From assembly GCA_030248225.1 (NCBI GenBank), contig JASANE010024981.1:62001-126000 (forward strand): a DNA stretch of 64,000 nucleotides, written 5' to 3'. Positions within the stretch are counted from its first letter, which is position 1. Each line of letters opens with the position of its first letter. Shown in pieces: positions 10,134 to 24,600 of the stretch. Under the pieces are notes generated by a model. It ran no database searches and had not been told where the DNA came from. It worked only from the letters and a program-made list of their open reading frames with translations. Source of the stretch: Trileptium ribeirensis (Eukaryota > Nematoda > Enoplea > Enoplida > Thoracostomopsidae). The position numbers were made by a program, and so were the translations under genes.

Positions 10134-12410
10134 TTTGTCTTGTGATGTCCTGGCCAGGACAGTTCCATTGGTGTGGACATTTCCACGAGGGCACGGACCT
10201 GGTCCGATGCGCACCAACATGGATTGGTCTGCGGCCATTAATTTAATTGTGCGGAGCTCGGCGAGCCGAGCGAAGCGTTTTTATTTTCTGTCTGGGAGTA
10301 AAAAGGTCGATGTCCGTCCGTTCGTTCGTTCGGTCCGACGTATCTCAAGAACCACTGAACCGATTTAAAAAAAACTTTTTTTGTTTGAAAGCCTATCATG
10401 TCAGAGTGTGCACCTGATATTTGGGATTAAAAAACTTTGAGTGGTTAATTAGTAATTAGCTAATTAGCTAAGCTTATGCAGCTAAAATAGAGAATTTTGC
10501 AATATTTGGGTTATTTATTGGAATAGAATCTTTTCGATCAAAGGATTATAGGATTGTTTGGGTCGAAAAATTCAAATATATAATATTTTTACCAATTATA
10601 AAGCCCTATGCCCTATGCAATGTAGTTACAAGAACATAAAATTGAGTACATTCGTAATGCCACAGCCCAAGCTCCGCTCACAAATGTAGTTCCACTACCG
10701 ACTAGTATATTATAATGTTGTGTATGTGTATCTATAAATGTATGGTTTCGTAGTTTTAATCTGCGAACGAATTGTTTATAGGTTTCTTTAATCTGTTAAA
10801 CGAATACGATGAAAGCATTAGTACACGTGTTGTACGTGCTATGTACATACGCAGGTGCCCCTCCAGTGTGTGAGAAAATACTCCTGAAGGTGTTTTAGTA
10901 AAATTTTAATTTCTGTTGAAAGTTGTGTTTGTTATATAAATTAGTAATGTTTCATTAAAATCCAACAAAATTGGCAATTTACTAATAGCTTGTCTTATTG
11001 CAAACGTGATGGATTCTGAGTGTTGAATATGTATATAATTTAGAGAAATATAAACAGGTATATGTATTGAGCATCTACTTACAAATAGGTGAATATCATT
11101 TATGTTGTTGCTTGAGGCGCTCATGAGATATACTCCCTCACTGCGTATTTACAGACTAAGAATGTGCAACTACTTAGAGGACCAACTGTTGTACAAAGTG
11201 AGTCCTCGAGCGGTTGCGGACATATTGCCCTTTGTGCATTTTGGGTCACACGGACACATTTAAAACCTTTTGACCTAAACCCTGCCTCCCAAGAGGCGTA
11301 CAGCAAAGTATAATAGAGCTTTTTGCCGAACAAAATCAGCCTAATTTGGTAAGCATAATTACACGAGTTGTCCAGATACTATACATAATTGTGTTTTATC
11401 GGACCCCAATTTGACCCACTTTTGCGGCCTTACGAACTTGAAATGTATTTCCGCGCCTAGCTAAATGGCCCAAATGGAGATTTTAAGTTTTCGAATGACC
11501 TATCGGGCGAGTCAATCTGCATCAGTCAAACCTGAGTTATGCGTGTCACCGAAAAAAACCCAGAAACGAACACCGTCGAAATTTACCACACTGGACAGTA
11601 AAAATTCTTCGCTAAGCTCGTTCCACTCACTACGCTTAGAACGCAGCAAACGTCCAGGTAAAATGTTAGCAGGATACATATATATAGTTCGAACGGGTTT
11701 TGTTTTTCTCAACGTTTTAGCACCATTTTTTTGTTTTTGTGTGGCTGCTTTTATAGCATCTTTTTGACAGATTTACTGAGCTACGGCGTGTCCTCTAATT
11801 TAATTCGTTTAAATTGATGTGCAAAACGGGGTGTTTCATTCTGAGAGACATTAAGTCCAAAGTTTCGAACTTGCATATTTCACAGCTAAACAAAAAGAAC
11901 CTTGAGTGTTTTGCATTGTTACGAACTTCTCTGAAATAGACTGTCTCTAGCGGTCTCAACGAGTTCGTTATCAGTAAGTGCGTGTTGAAGCAAATTAAGT
12001 GGCATTTAAACGACGCAGCTTGTAACGTCATTTCAAATAACGTTATTGAATACATTAATTTATTGCTAACGATATGTTATCACACACTATCTCAGCGTAC
12101 ACGTCTCCACGTTCGCGCATATACGTTTATGCTCAGATGCACCATACACATACAACTGCACTACAACACGAACACCGCTACTACACCGTGCACCGTGGCT
12201 ACTACTTGTATTGCACTTCGGGTTCTGCGATAAGTATATAACTATATAAGTAATACTAGTACTACAAAGGTCAAGATAGAGTCTTGTACGAAGGTCCGAA
12301 TCGTATTTTAAATGTCGGATGAAAATGGCGCTGTCTGAATTTGTGGTATCGTCGTACTTTAATATATATGTCGCAATCGATTAGAGAATTATATATGGAC
12401 TATTTTTCAG
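10134..12410. other. Region upstream of the FHA exon, no gene recognised
   Basis: The first coding exon of the TCF19-like gene should lie here or further left and must end two bases into a codon, but I could not pick a convincing candidate. At 10247-10380 there is a repeat-like block: AGCGAAGCG, a GTCCGTCCGTTCGTTCG run and ATCTCAAGAACCACTGAACC, a phrase found in many animal interspersed repeats. A second block at about 10755-10840 recurs near 42970 and 56815. Confidence 0.4.
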
Positions 12411-12609
12411 CCTTGCCCAAGAAATAACTAAGCTCGGTCGAAATCCGGACAAGGTGGATGTCATACTGGACTGGACCTGTTGCTCTAATATGATTTCTCG
12501 GGAACACGCAGAAGTGCATCAAGTGCGCAAGGTTTGGCTGGATGGTCAACCGTTGGGATTTTTTCTGCATGATAAATCACTTAATGGAACTTATATAAAC
12601 GATCGGAGG
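12411..12609 (+). CDS. TCF19-like: TCF19-like exon: FHA domain, first half
   Basis: Acceptor TATTTTTCAG ends at 12410 and donor AGG|GTTAGA starts at 12610. The exon enters one base into a split codon (two bases expected from the missing upstream exon) and leaves in phase 0. It encodes KLGRNPDKVDVIL, NMISREHAEV and LNGTYINDRR, the core strands and binding loops of an FHA domain. An open frame from the ATG at 12454 would lose the conserved GR, so that ATG is unlikely to be the start. Confidence 0.9.
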
Positions 12610-15600
12610 GTTAGAATGGATAGTTGTATTGTTTTTGCCTTAACTCTGTATGCATAGAATTTATATAGCGCACAGCTACCAAAATGAAATGAATGTTTAG
12701 TTGTATAGGTATTTGTTTAAAAGATATGCCGTGGGATGTATAATTTGAAATATATAGCGACCTCTGAAATGGTGTAAAATACTATGTATTCGCTGATTTC
12801 GTGTTTTCGATCTAGATACAGGCGAAAACAAAGTTTTTTAAGTAAGTGTCAAGTAGCTTTCAGTAATAATGTGCGCTGTTTGTCAGCTTTATTACACATC
12901 GAATACTTCAATAAAACATATCATTTACGCAGCATTACTATGTTGTTTAGTCTAGTTTGTTCGGAAAATTTGAGGTCCTTTCTTATAAAATTGTTGCGAA
13001 ATCTTACACTAAGCACAAGCTCATTTAAAAATGTTGGTATTAGAAGGCCCAATAATATTAATGTGTATTCTTGCAGATTAATTGCATAACATCAGGTTCG
13101 TTTAAAATTAAATTCTAATTTCTATATATAACACTTAGCTTTCAGATGTAAAAATTAAGCCACCACACGTTGCATGTACCTATCATTCACCCGAAATAGA
13201 TATGAAACTGAAAATGCTCTCACGTATATGCACACCCTCCAAGTGAATCTGAAGTTCTTATTACTGACAACCGAAAGTAAATAAAATGCAAAAATTATTT
13301 ACGTATATACAACGTGAAGTCGGGGATGAAATCGCTTGTGGCTTCTTGGAAAGAAGCCACAAACTTCTGGTTCGAGAATTCCCGATATGACACGATATAT
13401 CGTGATGTCAGTCTAATGATCTTTCTGAGGATGTTTCGGGCCATAGTTTTCCAGGAAGTGGCTTTAGGCAACTGATGTTACTTGATTGAGACTTACCCGG
13501 GGCCAAGGAGTCGAACGGTACCTCATTTGACCGGATTCGGTTATATATAGGTAACTTAGCTATCCCAAATGAGCCATTTTGAAAAATATTCATCGTATTT
13601 CCGCCGTTTCTTTTTTGTATACAGCAATAATGTATTACCTTTTCACTTTAGCTTGATAGAAAAAGCACATTCGATGTGTTTAGACAATAGTCGATACAAT
13701 ACGTCGATGCGTAGTACTGCGGAAACTTGCCACATCTGAAATATCATGCCTCTGTATCAAGTTATGGGTCAAAAATCGGTCAAATTTGGTTAAAAAAAGG
13801 CAGATTTAGAATTTTTTCGAGGTGTACATTTTTTAAGATTTTTATTATTTTTGGCATTAAATCTAGTTTTACGTGTATGTGTACATGTATCAACGTCAAC
13901 GTGTAATACGAGTTCCTGGGGGCAAAAAAATCACATTTTTTGTACCTGGCTCAGCCATGAGAACCATTTCTAGCACCTAGCTACCTTCCTGTACCCCTTG
14001 AAATTGAGCTAATCGTGTTTCTCTGGGGTCCAAAATAGATATTTCGTATCTGGTTTGCCCAAAGTGCTATTTAGCTCCGTTAAAAAGCAAACTTGATCAA
14101 ATTGGACACTTTAGTGATTTGTGAGCACCATTGCCACTACCTAGGTTTCCCCTATTATACTCCAAAAATTGGGATGATCGTTTATCTGGCGGCCCAAAAA
14201 TTCGAGTCTTCCTATCGGGTTCGCCCAAAGTGCGATTGAATAGGGCGCTATGTTGATTTTGTGAAAATATGCCTATATTGATTTGTTTTGAAGACGTTTT
14301 CTGCTGTATATTTCGCTCAAGAAAAATAACAAAAACAAGTTAGAAAAAATTCCGTAAATGGGAATTGGAAAGAGGAACCCATGTTGCATCCTTGTGTAAC
14401 TGACGTGACTCTGCCGCATTACGCACTTCCACAAACGTAATGCCCATACGACCTCGGCTATCGTAACCTCGAGGGCGGGCATAATGGGTTTAAATTTTGG
14501 ATACGGGTCAGGCCCAGGAAATTAAGGAGCTTAGCAAGCCGCAGGAGCGCTTCACAGGATGTGTTCTGATCCTGCCGGAAAGGTTGCGCACGTAGCCTAA
14601 GCGGTACTGCTTTGAGGTCCCCAGGGAGGTTGGTTTGGCCACCTGCTCTCAGGCCAAAGAGACCATACCACTATTCCCTATCATCGCTCAACCTGGAAGT
14701 GTGTTTTAAGTTAAATTTTCTTTTCTACGTTCCTGAACGCTTTATAATTCATTTAGCCAGTGGCCTCCACTAAGGCCCGACAACTCCCTAGACGTTTAAC
14801 GTCGGATTAGCGTGTGATTTCCTATTTTGGGACGTTCTGGAAAAATTTTGTACTTGGAATGGCATTTCTTTCCTTATAGATTTTTCTAAGTCGCACAAGT
14901 CGTACTCACTCACTAATATGATTGATGCAAATAGGGAATCGGCTAGTCACGCTAAGGTTTGCTTCTTCAATGCGTGTGGTACACCTGAACGTGGGTTGTC
15001 GATAGGGGTGACGGATTTCAAACCCCTTTTGTTACCTATCGCTGCTGGGTTCAATAAAACGCTGAGACACATTGGGTTTGATTTTAGCATTTATTGATAA
15101 GACAGAATCATATAACTATGGACATGAATGTATTGTAAGGCATGATACAATAGATACGATGCCAACAGTACGGTACGCTAACGAAAAGAGGGACGGGGTG
15201 ACACGTGAGATCAAATGCGGAGGCATCGCTTTTCTTATGGAACTCTCACAGCTGGTACAAATAACGGCATCAACTAGTAGGCCTTCCTAGTGATAGCTGC
15301 GCTTACCTTACTCACAAAATGGGGCGGGAAAAATAGTCATGCAATACGAGGCGATAATCGGTTAGTTATCGAGAGGCGCCATTCAAGCTAACTACTCGCT
15401 CGTTACTACGTTTGCTGCTGAGGGGGGATACGCCGACGAAACACTAGCTTCAGCTAAGCGAAAGGCGGTAAAATAACAGGTGCAAACAGGGCATGTGGGA
15501 CGAATCTTGCATAGGGGAAGTGTGGGTTTTGATTTTGCTCATCCTAAGCCCGACTATGGTACATGATACGCGAATATTAGTAAATGAGATAAAGCAGCGA

Positions 15601-18600
15601 TTGGATTAACATACAATAAATTCAATCCTCGTTTTGTGTCCGTTGTCACCTGGCGGAGGTGGGACGTTAGCATACAACAAATTATTACAACAAAAAGCAA
15701 TAGTACATATCGATGCAAAGGTAAGTTAGTGAGGTTACCATCAGTACGACTTCTAAATGTTTCTCCAGTGTGACAACGGTACAGTATCACTTTTCCTACT
15801 CGCATACTTACACATGAACGGTAAACGCGGGGACAAGACAAATTTTCTGCCAATAACACGGTACAGCAAGTCACTCTTGATTCCGAATTCCTATCTAATT
15901 AGTTTCCTACATTCCAAATATGGTCCTACTGAGGCGAAGTTAGGGTTTACGATGGTGCTCATTTTGCAACTTAAATAACAATCGAAACGGACTTCTCTAG
16001 CATCCATCATCATGAGACAGAAAGGATCAAGGTTGGTCGGGTTAGATGTCTTACAAACGGCTAAGGGGTCCCGGTAAATTGAAGTTGGGACCGAATTTTG
16101 TAACTTTTCAACTTTTCCCTAGCACAAAATTTATTATTAAATTATAGTGTGTTGTGTATTTTATTGGATCGAGTCAATTCCAGGAAAGAGCAGTAAATTA
16201 TCAATTTTGAGTCTAAATCGGAGTTCACGAAGGGCCTTCGTTCGCGCTCAGTTCAGCGGAACGATACTCTAGATTTCTACGAGAAAAATACGGTTAAACC
16301 TCAACTAATTGAGAAAAAAATCCATAGTGCCAAGCTCGGCGATGTTAACTCGGGTATTCCAAGACATAATGTGCGTTTGCTGAGTGGTATTTGGTTCTTC
16401 TGCGACGTAATTTCTGTCTAGTCTAGTAAAGATTCTAAACCTATAAGTAACGATGTTTTATAGACCATCGGCGCATGAACGACATCAGCAGGAAGATCGT
16501 TCCACAATCGTACAACACGGCTAGCGAAAGCGTGAATACGGCAATTTCTCGTAGCAAATGGGCGACTCAATTTTAAATCGTGGCCACGTAGTTGATTATT
16601 AGGAGCTAGTTGGAATAGTAATTGCCAGTCGAGGTCTACTAAGCCATGGAGCAATTGATAGACAAGGACGATGTCGCCTGGTAGCCAATGTTTGTAGGGA
16701 CAGGTACTTCAAGCGAGCTTCATACGTCCAGTTTGTAATGCCATAAACCAGTTTAGTGGCCCTTCGCTGGACAGATTCCAGTAATTTGATGTGCGTATAC
16801 GGGCTCTAAGCTTGGCTGGCATATTCCAGTCGCGGACGGACCAGAGCTCGATAGAGTAAAATGAAATGTTGGCGATTAAGATATCCAAACGAACGAAACA
16901 TTTGGGCAAGAGTTTTATTGCATTCGCAATCAGCTTAGTACAATGTTCGGATGATTTGAGGTCGTTTGAAGCACTTACACACAAGTACCGTTCAAAGCTA
17001 GAAGTGTGCAAGTTCTCACCCAGTAATTGATAGTTCACTCTGGGGTTATTACGCCCATACTGACTACAGCACATTTAGAAACTGAGAATTCCATAAAAGA
17101 TTCAGTAGCTCATTGATGCAAGATCAGCTTGAAGCATGCTGGCATCAACAATAGCATCCGGTGGGTGAAGCGCACGTACTACACAACTATCATCGGCAAA
17201 ATGCCAGACTAAGCGGTCGACATGATCTTTAAAATCATTTATGTAAACTGGCCTGTCCACAGCCCTCCGAAAAGTGGGGGGGTGGAACTTCGGGGGGCCC
17301 CCATGTTCATTCTCGGGGGAAATTTCAAAGTGGGGGGGATAAATTTTGCTTAAAAATACAAAATATTTCCATATTTTCATGCATTTTTACTACTGTGAAC
17401 GTACTTTCAAGCTAAAAAACAATATTTTAGCATTATAAATAGTGGTAATTAATGTTTAAAAACAATTTGTAAACAAAGAACATAAATTTTCAGACATAAA
17501 AAATTTTTGGAATTAGTTGAACATGGGGGTTTCGGCCGAGTGGGGGGGACGGACATGGGGGAAAATCTCACGAACATGGGGGATTTGAAAAGGAAAGTGG
17601 GGGGGGTCCCCCCACCCCCCCACTGTGGACAGGCCAGGTAAATATTGAATAACGTCGGACCATATACCGATCCCCGTGGTACACCACTTTTTTTACGATA
17701 ATCTACTTTCTTTGACATCTATCTGTCAAAAAAGCCTCTGTCCAAAGCAAAAGTCGTTCAGTGATCCCATGAGCGCGAAGTTTGTTTAGCAAACGTCTAT
17801 GCGGTACTAAATCAAAAGCTTTATGGAGGTCAAGGAAGACGCAGTCGGTCGGAATTTGAAGGTTTAAGTTCTTGCTAAGTATATCAAAGAATAATACAAG
17901 CTGGAGCATAGCAGACCGACGTCGGTGGAAGCCAAATTGGTTGTTTGAGATCAGCTGGTTTTGAGTCATGTGATTTTGGACAACGTTGTTAACTATTTTT
18001 TCCATTACCTTACAACAAGAAGATGTTAAACTGATAGGCCTGTAGTTGCTAACATCGAACCTTGATCCCTTCTTAAAGACTGGAACAACTTTTGCAGACT
18101 TCCAAGAAGCAGGTACAATGTTTTCTTCGAATGACGTTCGAAGAGCATACACAATGGGCTTGCCAGAGCGGTGGCACATTTGGATAAAAGCAGGTTGGGG
18201 ATATCTGGACCACATGCTGGCTGTGCTTTGAGGCTAAGCAAGGACTTAAGTACAGAGAGGCAACCAAAGGAGACATTTTCCAGCGTCACATTGGTTCTCA
18301 TTGGGTAGGTTGGAACAGTATATGCGTCTTTTTGAATGAAGACACTGGTAAAATAGTCATTTAATGTACAGGCAACTGCAAGGGGACTTGAGATTTGACC
18401 ACCAGTGTCATTGATCAGGCAAATGTCACTGTATTTAGTTTTTGTCGCTCGGTTGATATGACTCCAGAACAGTTTTGGTCGTACGTTCACTTTTTGGGCA
18501 ATAGATGACAGGTATTTTTTGCGAGACCGGCGAACTTCAATATCTGTCGCGATTGAACAGTTTCTATAGTTGTTCTACGACTGATGGTTTCTGGAGCGCC

Positions 18601-21600
18601 GATAGCGTCTGTAAGCATTATTTTGGCCAGCAATGAAAGTCAGCCCAAGACAGGCGTCGAGATGCCAATTTTAGACGTTCCACAGGTACGAAAATTGATA
18701 TGGCTGCATTAATGACTTGATTAATTGTTGTCCACATTTCTTCAGTCGACATATTCCATATAATGCGCAAGTTTGCAGTTAGAAAATTGCGCATTTCAGA
18801 CCAGTTCGACTTTGACCACTTACGTTTGGAGGGGATAGATCTGGGAGTAGATAAAAACATGGTTAGTCTAAAGTGCACTCTGAAGTGGTCACTTTTTCCA
18901 AGGCCTGGACCAACACTGATTGACAAGGTCACTAGTGCATAATACAACATCAAGCAGATTATCTTTACTTGTAGCTGTGTTGACATATTGAGAAAGACCA
19001 AGTTCGAGTACAGTGTTCATAAAATCATCACAAGAGCTGGGCCAGTTCATTTTATGCCAATCAATTTCGGGGAAGTTTAAGTCCAGCACAACAATATATC
19101 CTTGGCACCAAGCGATGATAGGGCTACCAAAAGATGATATAAGGCAGAATTCGTAGTTTCAGTGTTAAGGCCTGATCGATACACACAAACAAGTAAGATT
19201 TTTGTACAGTGGGTTTGTCGGAGAGTTGGCATACAGCAACATCAGGATGTTGCCAGCGCGAGGGTAAAGGGGTTGCTTTGAGTGATTTGTGAACATAAAT
19301 AGCAGCGCCACCGTGATGACTGCCTCTATCGCTCCTGAACAGGGCACACTCCGTTTAAAGTAAGCTCACCAGAGTTTAATTCAGCGGTTGCCCAGGTTTC
19401 GGTAACTCCAATGATTCTGACACACGGATGTTGAGCATTAAGCAATGATAGATGGCCTAACTTATTTATTAAACCCTGTGCATTTAACAAAATACAGCTT
19501 ACAGAAACTTGATTTAACGCTTTATCACAAATACCGGTCGTGTGACAAGCAGTAGAATCATTCGAACTAATGACGCTAGAAACAGCCGTTTCATGGGGGA
19601 CCCTAGGTATTACGCTTAGATGAGGTAACATAGTACAGTCATCATACTCTCTATTTTATCATCATTACATACAGTGGAAGAAGAGTTAGTATGAATAACT
19701 CCAGAAGCGATTTCATTTTGGATATTTGTATTTATTAAATTTTGTGCATTTAATAAAGTACCGTTAACAGAGTCATGATTTAACACATCATTACAAATAG
19801 TGGCAGGGTTGCCAGTAGCAATGTTATAAAAAGCAATTTTACTAGAAACAATAGTTGTTTGTACACTCGTATTTACATTTATAAAACTAGAGCTTAATGG
19901 AGCATGGATGCTTAATCTAATTCGTCGGGCGGCTGTGGTAAACCTATAACTGCCTTCGAGGTCATCGGGATGTGATTACAATGAGACATTTGGAACTTTT
20001 ATGCGTTAACTCCTGGATTCCTAAGTATAACTTAAGATATATCAAATTTTCACTCGAAGTGAGCAGTCTAGCTCACTGGGCGTTGGGTCGATGCACCTAA
20101 TTGCGTTTCAATAAAGATTCTCAACATATCTAGATCATTATTGACGTCCTAATAAAATCTTGACAAAGTTCCTGGGGTAATTTTATCTTACAGAAAATAG
20201 TTTGTCCTGGGTTTCCAACAAGCAAAATGCCATGGTATATTGACAAATTAGTGTTCAAAGAAATTCTAACCTAAGTAAAATTGTGAGTAAAGTCGCTTAT
20301 TTACACTTAATACGAATAACCTGGTCAGAGATGATAAGGAGTTCCATTGGTAGTATTCAACCAAAAATTTGTTTATTTTAACCTCGGTGGGTTCAGAGAT
20401 GATATGTTGGTTCCTAACTCAACTCAGGGGATCATGTAAAAACAGATCGATACGCGAGTGACGCGTTTATTTGTGCCTTAACTCGAGGATCGAGGGAGGT
20501 TCAGTGTGATTTCGACTGTTCCACTAAATCGTGTGAGTGACCAAATATGGCTACAGGTCTGCGGTACGAGCTAGGGCGGGTTAGACTATCATGTAGGCAA
20601 GAGTATGGACAGAAAGTCCATGGAGGCTTAACGTTACTTCTAATAGGCGCGAAATCTCACTTCTACTAAACCTTAAGTACTCTTCGGGCTTATTCTAACT
20701 GATGTAAGTAGTACTAGGCCCTTAATCTGAGCCTCCCTGTCCACACTTACAGAATGGGATCCTTTAGTTCCACGTCCATCGCTCATCCATCCATCCGCAC
20801 GACCAGAACGAAAGCCAAGTAAAAGCAGTAAACTTTAAACAAAACCATAAGTAAAATGATGAGCGACAGAGCCGGTCTGCAAAACGACAGTACTCTGATC
20901 TGCCGAAGTCAGACTGAACGCTGAAGAGCTCGTGCGGCTCTGCTTAAATAGTGCCATTTTCAAAATTTCAAATTTGATTTATCGATTTGCTAAAAGTGCT
21001 AATATTTGTGTCGAATACTCGCTAAGTTGTTTAGTTAAATATGGTTTATTTGCTATATGTACCTGGTTATTCGTCGATAAGTCCGTGGATCCTGATCGGA
21101 TTTGTACTAGACCGGTCTCACTAGAAAGATCGTAAAATGCTCTACCAAAAATGTTAAGTACTAAATTGACGATTTCCCAAGGGTTCCGGAATTATGGGCC
21201 GAAGCCGCAACTTTAGACTCCAAATTTTCATTTTTTTAATTTTATCAACTAACTTAGCCAGCGAAAATGAACGCTGGTAGCTGATATCTCATTTATTTTC
21301 ATAATTTGCCAGTGTAATTGCTAAACTTCTAAACTAAACACTAATAAATTTAATATCTGCCAGTTTCACTTATACTTTTTGAAGTTTAACTACTTTGTTG
21401 TGCGCTGTAGGGTGAACAGCCATCTTTTTTGTAGTCCTCACTCGTGAGGACGGTCGTGACTGGTATCCGTCACGGCCATTCGTTTCTATGGAAATCGTGA
21501 TGAGTTTTGCAGTCCTACTATGCGGGGTAGGGCTATTTCTATCTATATCGGGGCAGGCGGCGAGTCGTACCGTCCTGTATATATACACAAGTCTGGCATG

Positions 21601-24600
21601 GCAAGGGCTCGCCATACTCGCGTTTTCTACCCATTAGAGAACTGGTTCATGTGCATAAAAGTTACCAAATTTTTCCTAAAAGTAAGCCTAAACAAAACAG
21701 GTTACTCACAACTATTCGTATCTCCAAACTTTTAAATCATAAGGGTACAACAAAATACAACCATATTCTATGAAACATACATTTATTTGTCTGACACTGA
21801 CAGGCACTTTATGGCCAACAACAATATGATTATAACAATGATAATATGATACAAAATACATATACATACCAATGGGTGCCTTTATGGCACTACAATCAAT
21901 CTATAATGGTACTAATGTTTCAACGGTTATCCATTCCTGAAATAATAATAACGATACCCATTCTTATCTAAAAAACTGTGCAGGCCGAAATATGACGAAA
22001 ATTCCTCGCTTGGGAGCGGGGTTACTGGGCGCAACAATTCCGGATTTTCGACCCGTATATGGTGTATCCATAAGATGATAACAGATTCGCTGTTAGTTCG
22101 TGTATATGGGGGTAGTGGCTTACATTTCTTCACTTGGGCGAAACGATCATAAGTCGGTGTCTGTCCTATATATATCAGTATACTGATGCGGGGTTTTAGT
22201 TTCGTATACTTTTGATTTATCTTCTGTCGGGTATTCTACGTCAGGAGACTGACATAACTGATAACACGTAACTGATATCGAAAATGTTGTCCATTACACT
22301 TTGGCCAGGATTATTGGGCGTTCTATTAAATGTTGGCCATTAGTCTGTGGCCAGGATTAACCTACCTCGTAACGATCCAGTGTGGATCTGTTACACTTGT
22401 TCAATTTTATAAGTTTGTTATAAACTGAAAAATCCATCCTCAGTCACAACAATGTCCGTAGTTATTTTATCCACTAAAGTGTCGAAAACAAGAGGAAACA
22501 CTGAACCCCTTAAGGTATGTTGTTCAAAGTATTCGCTCAAGCCCTTTCTTATTACGCACTAAAATATCTGCAACAATCAGAACATCGAACCCCGGTGTGA
22601 AGATTTTTAGAATATTATCTCATTTTCTTTGCTAGTTATTTCGCAACAAGCAAATCTTTGCATCCTTTACAGCAAACCTGAATTTCCATTCAGTCGCTAA
22701 AATAACAAAAGCAAGTGTTTGTTGCACCCTTATTAATTGAGTGGTACCATGGCTAAGTATGGTTGTTAAATCAAAAGTATCTACGAACTGTATATATAAA
22801 TAAAATTTTATTTATAAATGCCGATAATACAATTAGAAAGGGGTTCGCCAACCCCAAATCCAAGTGTTGAAAGCCAAACTCCTAAAACATTATGTTTTCT
22901 TGGTCATGTCCTATTGTCTGTTTAGTGGCAGTGGTTCAAAATGTAGTTTTGTATGCAGGAATATTATGAAATGCAATCATATTACTACTGCAAGTAGAAT
23001 ACCAGGTCCCACTTTAGCCCCAATGTTAACAAAGTAACGTTAGCCATTGGCGAACGCATAGATCATGTCAAAGTTCCCCTGTAACTTAGGAGGCATAATA
23101 CTTGACACGAGCACCCTTGGGTAGAAATCTAAAGTTAACCGTAAGCCCAGGCTTAGGCCTAGGGTGCGCAATATTTCTAAGTAAGACTTTTGGTTTGTAG
23201 GTGACATTTTGAGTAACTCTGTGTTTATCATATGTATGGAACATTGGTTCTTTATATAAAATGACCAGAATCTTGAACCTCCACTTTGTCCAAGATATCA
23301 TTTCATGTTGTCTTAACTTTTTATTTATCTACTGAAATAGATTCTTTACAATCTTCTAAAAGCAATCCAAAGTTTTTACGTTTAAACCAAAATAATTGGG
23401 AGATTTGCAACTACTGTGTATTCCAGGAATTAAGGTTACCTTGAATAGATTCGTATTGCGCTATGTTGTTTTCATGACGATCTCTATTTTAATTTCATAC
23501 TCCAGTACAAATAATAAGTTTGTCATTTGCGTTAGAATTTTACTATCGGCATTTATCTGGCTAGTCCACAGTGTGGGAGACCCCCACTTTCCAAATCCCC
23601 ATGTTCGTGAGATTTTTCCCCATGCCCGTCCGTCCCCCACTCGGCCGAGACCCCATGTTCAACTAATTCCAAAATTTTTATGTCTGAAAATTTGTTTTTT
23701 GTTTGCAAATTATTGTTTTTTAAACATTAATTAAAACTATTTATAATGCTAAAATATCGTTTTTTAGCTTGAAAATACATTCACGGTAGTAAATATGCCT
23801 GAAAATATGGATTTTAAAGCAAAATTTATCGCCCCCCACTTTCAATTTTCCCCGAGATTGAACGCGGGGGCTTCCCAAAGTTCCCTCCCCCACTTTTCGG
23901 AGGGCTGTGGACAGGGCAGTTTATATATAGCCGTGGTTTCAGGTATAAATATCTCGATGCGCTATAACTGTATATTGTGCAGGTATTCCAGATTGCGCAA
24001 GCTTTATAAAAATGGGCGATAGATGTACTACCTTTTCGAAACTTATTGTTATAGAACTTAAGCTATCGGGGTCGGTACGTGTTTCTATACTTAAAATTAT
24101 ATGCATTTTCATCATTATCATCTCTCAACAATTATTAGTCAATATAGTATTCTACGGTGCAAGCCTTCGAAACATACGGGATTCTTCCAGTCGCCTGAAG
24201 TGTTGGCTTCCCCAAAATGCGTTGAAACAGCCGGGGATGTAGATTTCATTGGGAGCACCATGTGATGTCTGAAAGTCGTTTTCACTAAGAACGAACCGTG
24301 ATCACTGAAATACTACAAACTGTTATATCGTAATCGAGGGTGGAGTAAAGCGAACGTCGCTACATTTACATGTCTGGGTTCTCCAAATTGTGGGGCTGGT
24401 ATTTTTCGGCTCCTCCTGGTTCAGAACAGGTGCACCGGGTCCATGCCCCTGGCAAAATTTTGGGCTCCTCCCGGTTCAAAGCATCTTGGCAAATTTTTTT
24501 CCAATCGGTTCAGAGTACATAAAATTTGATCAAAATCTGACTGTAATAAAATTCCTTTCTGAAGCCAAAAATATTGCAAATTTTGTCAAAGTTTGCTTCA

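Larger units (their letters stand above)
16418..19960 (-). pseudogene. LINE B: decayed non-LTR retrotransposon ORF2
   Basis: Minus-strand fragments in order: endonuclease start (CILLNAQGLINK, VTETWA at about 19326-19631), DLNFPEIDW (about 19060), reverse transcriptase (YRPISLTSSCCKVMEKIV, NQFGFHRRRSA, LDLHKAFD at 17703-18215), SGVPRGSVYGP then the FADD box in HFADDSCVV (about 17190), and the tail (LRGHDLKLSRPF, WNDLPADVV at 16418-16654). Frameshifts and stops separate the pieces. The catalytic FADD is kept although the copy is dead. A MITE splits it at 17248-17637. It lies in the first TCF19-like intron, antisense to the gene. It is a different family from LINE A, judged by the divergent tail. 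Confidence 0.88.

Noticed and set aside
12130..12240. Upstream first exon ending before GTATAT at about 12232
   Set aside because: The required phase can be met, but the reading frame has no ATG and does not resemble the N terminus of TCF19.
12454..12657. Start of the TCF19-like protein at the ATG at 12454
   Set aside because: It would delete the conserved GR of the FHA domain, which is coded just upstream in the same frame after a good acceptor.
15405..15450. Hammerhead ribozyme core (CTGCTGAG ... GACGAAAC)
   Set aside because: The invariant CTGATGA is changed (C for A) and no flanking stems pair properly.
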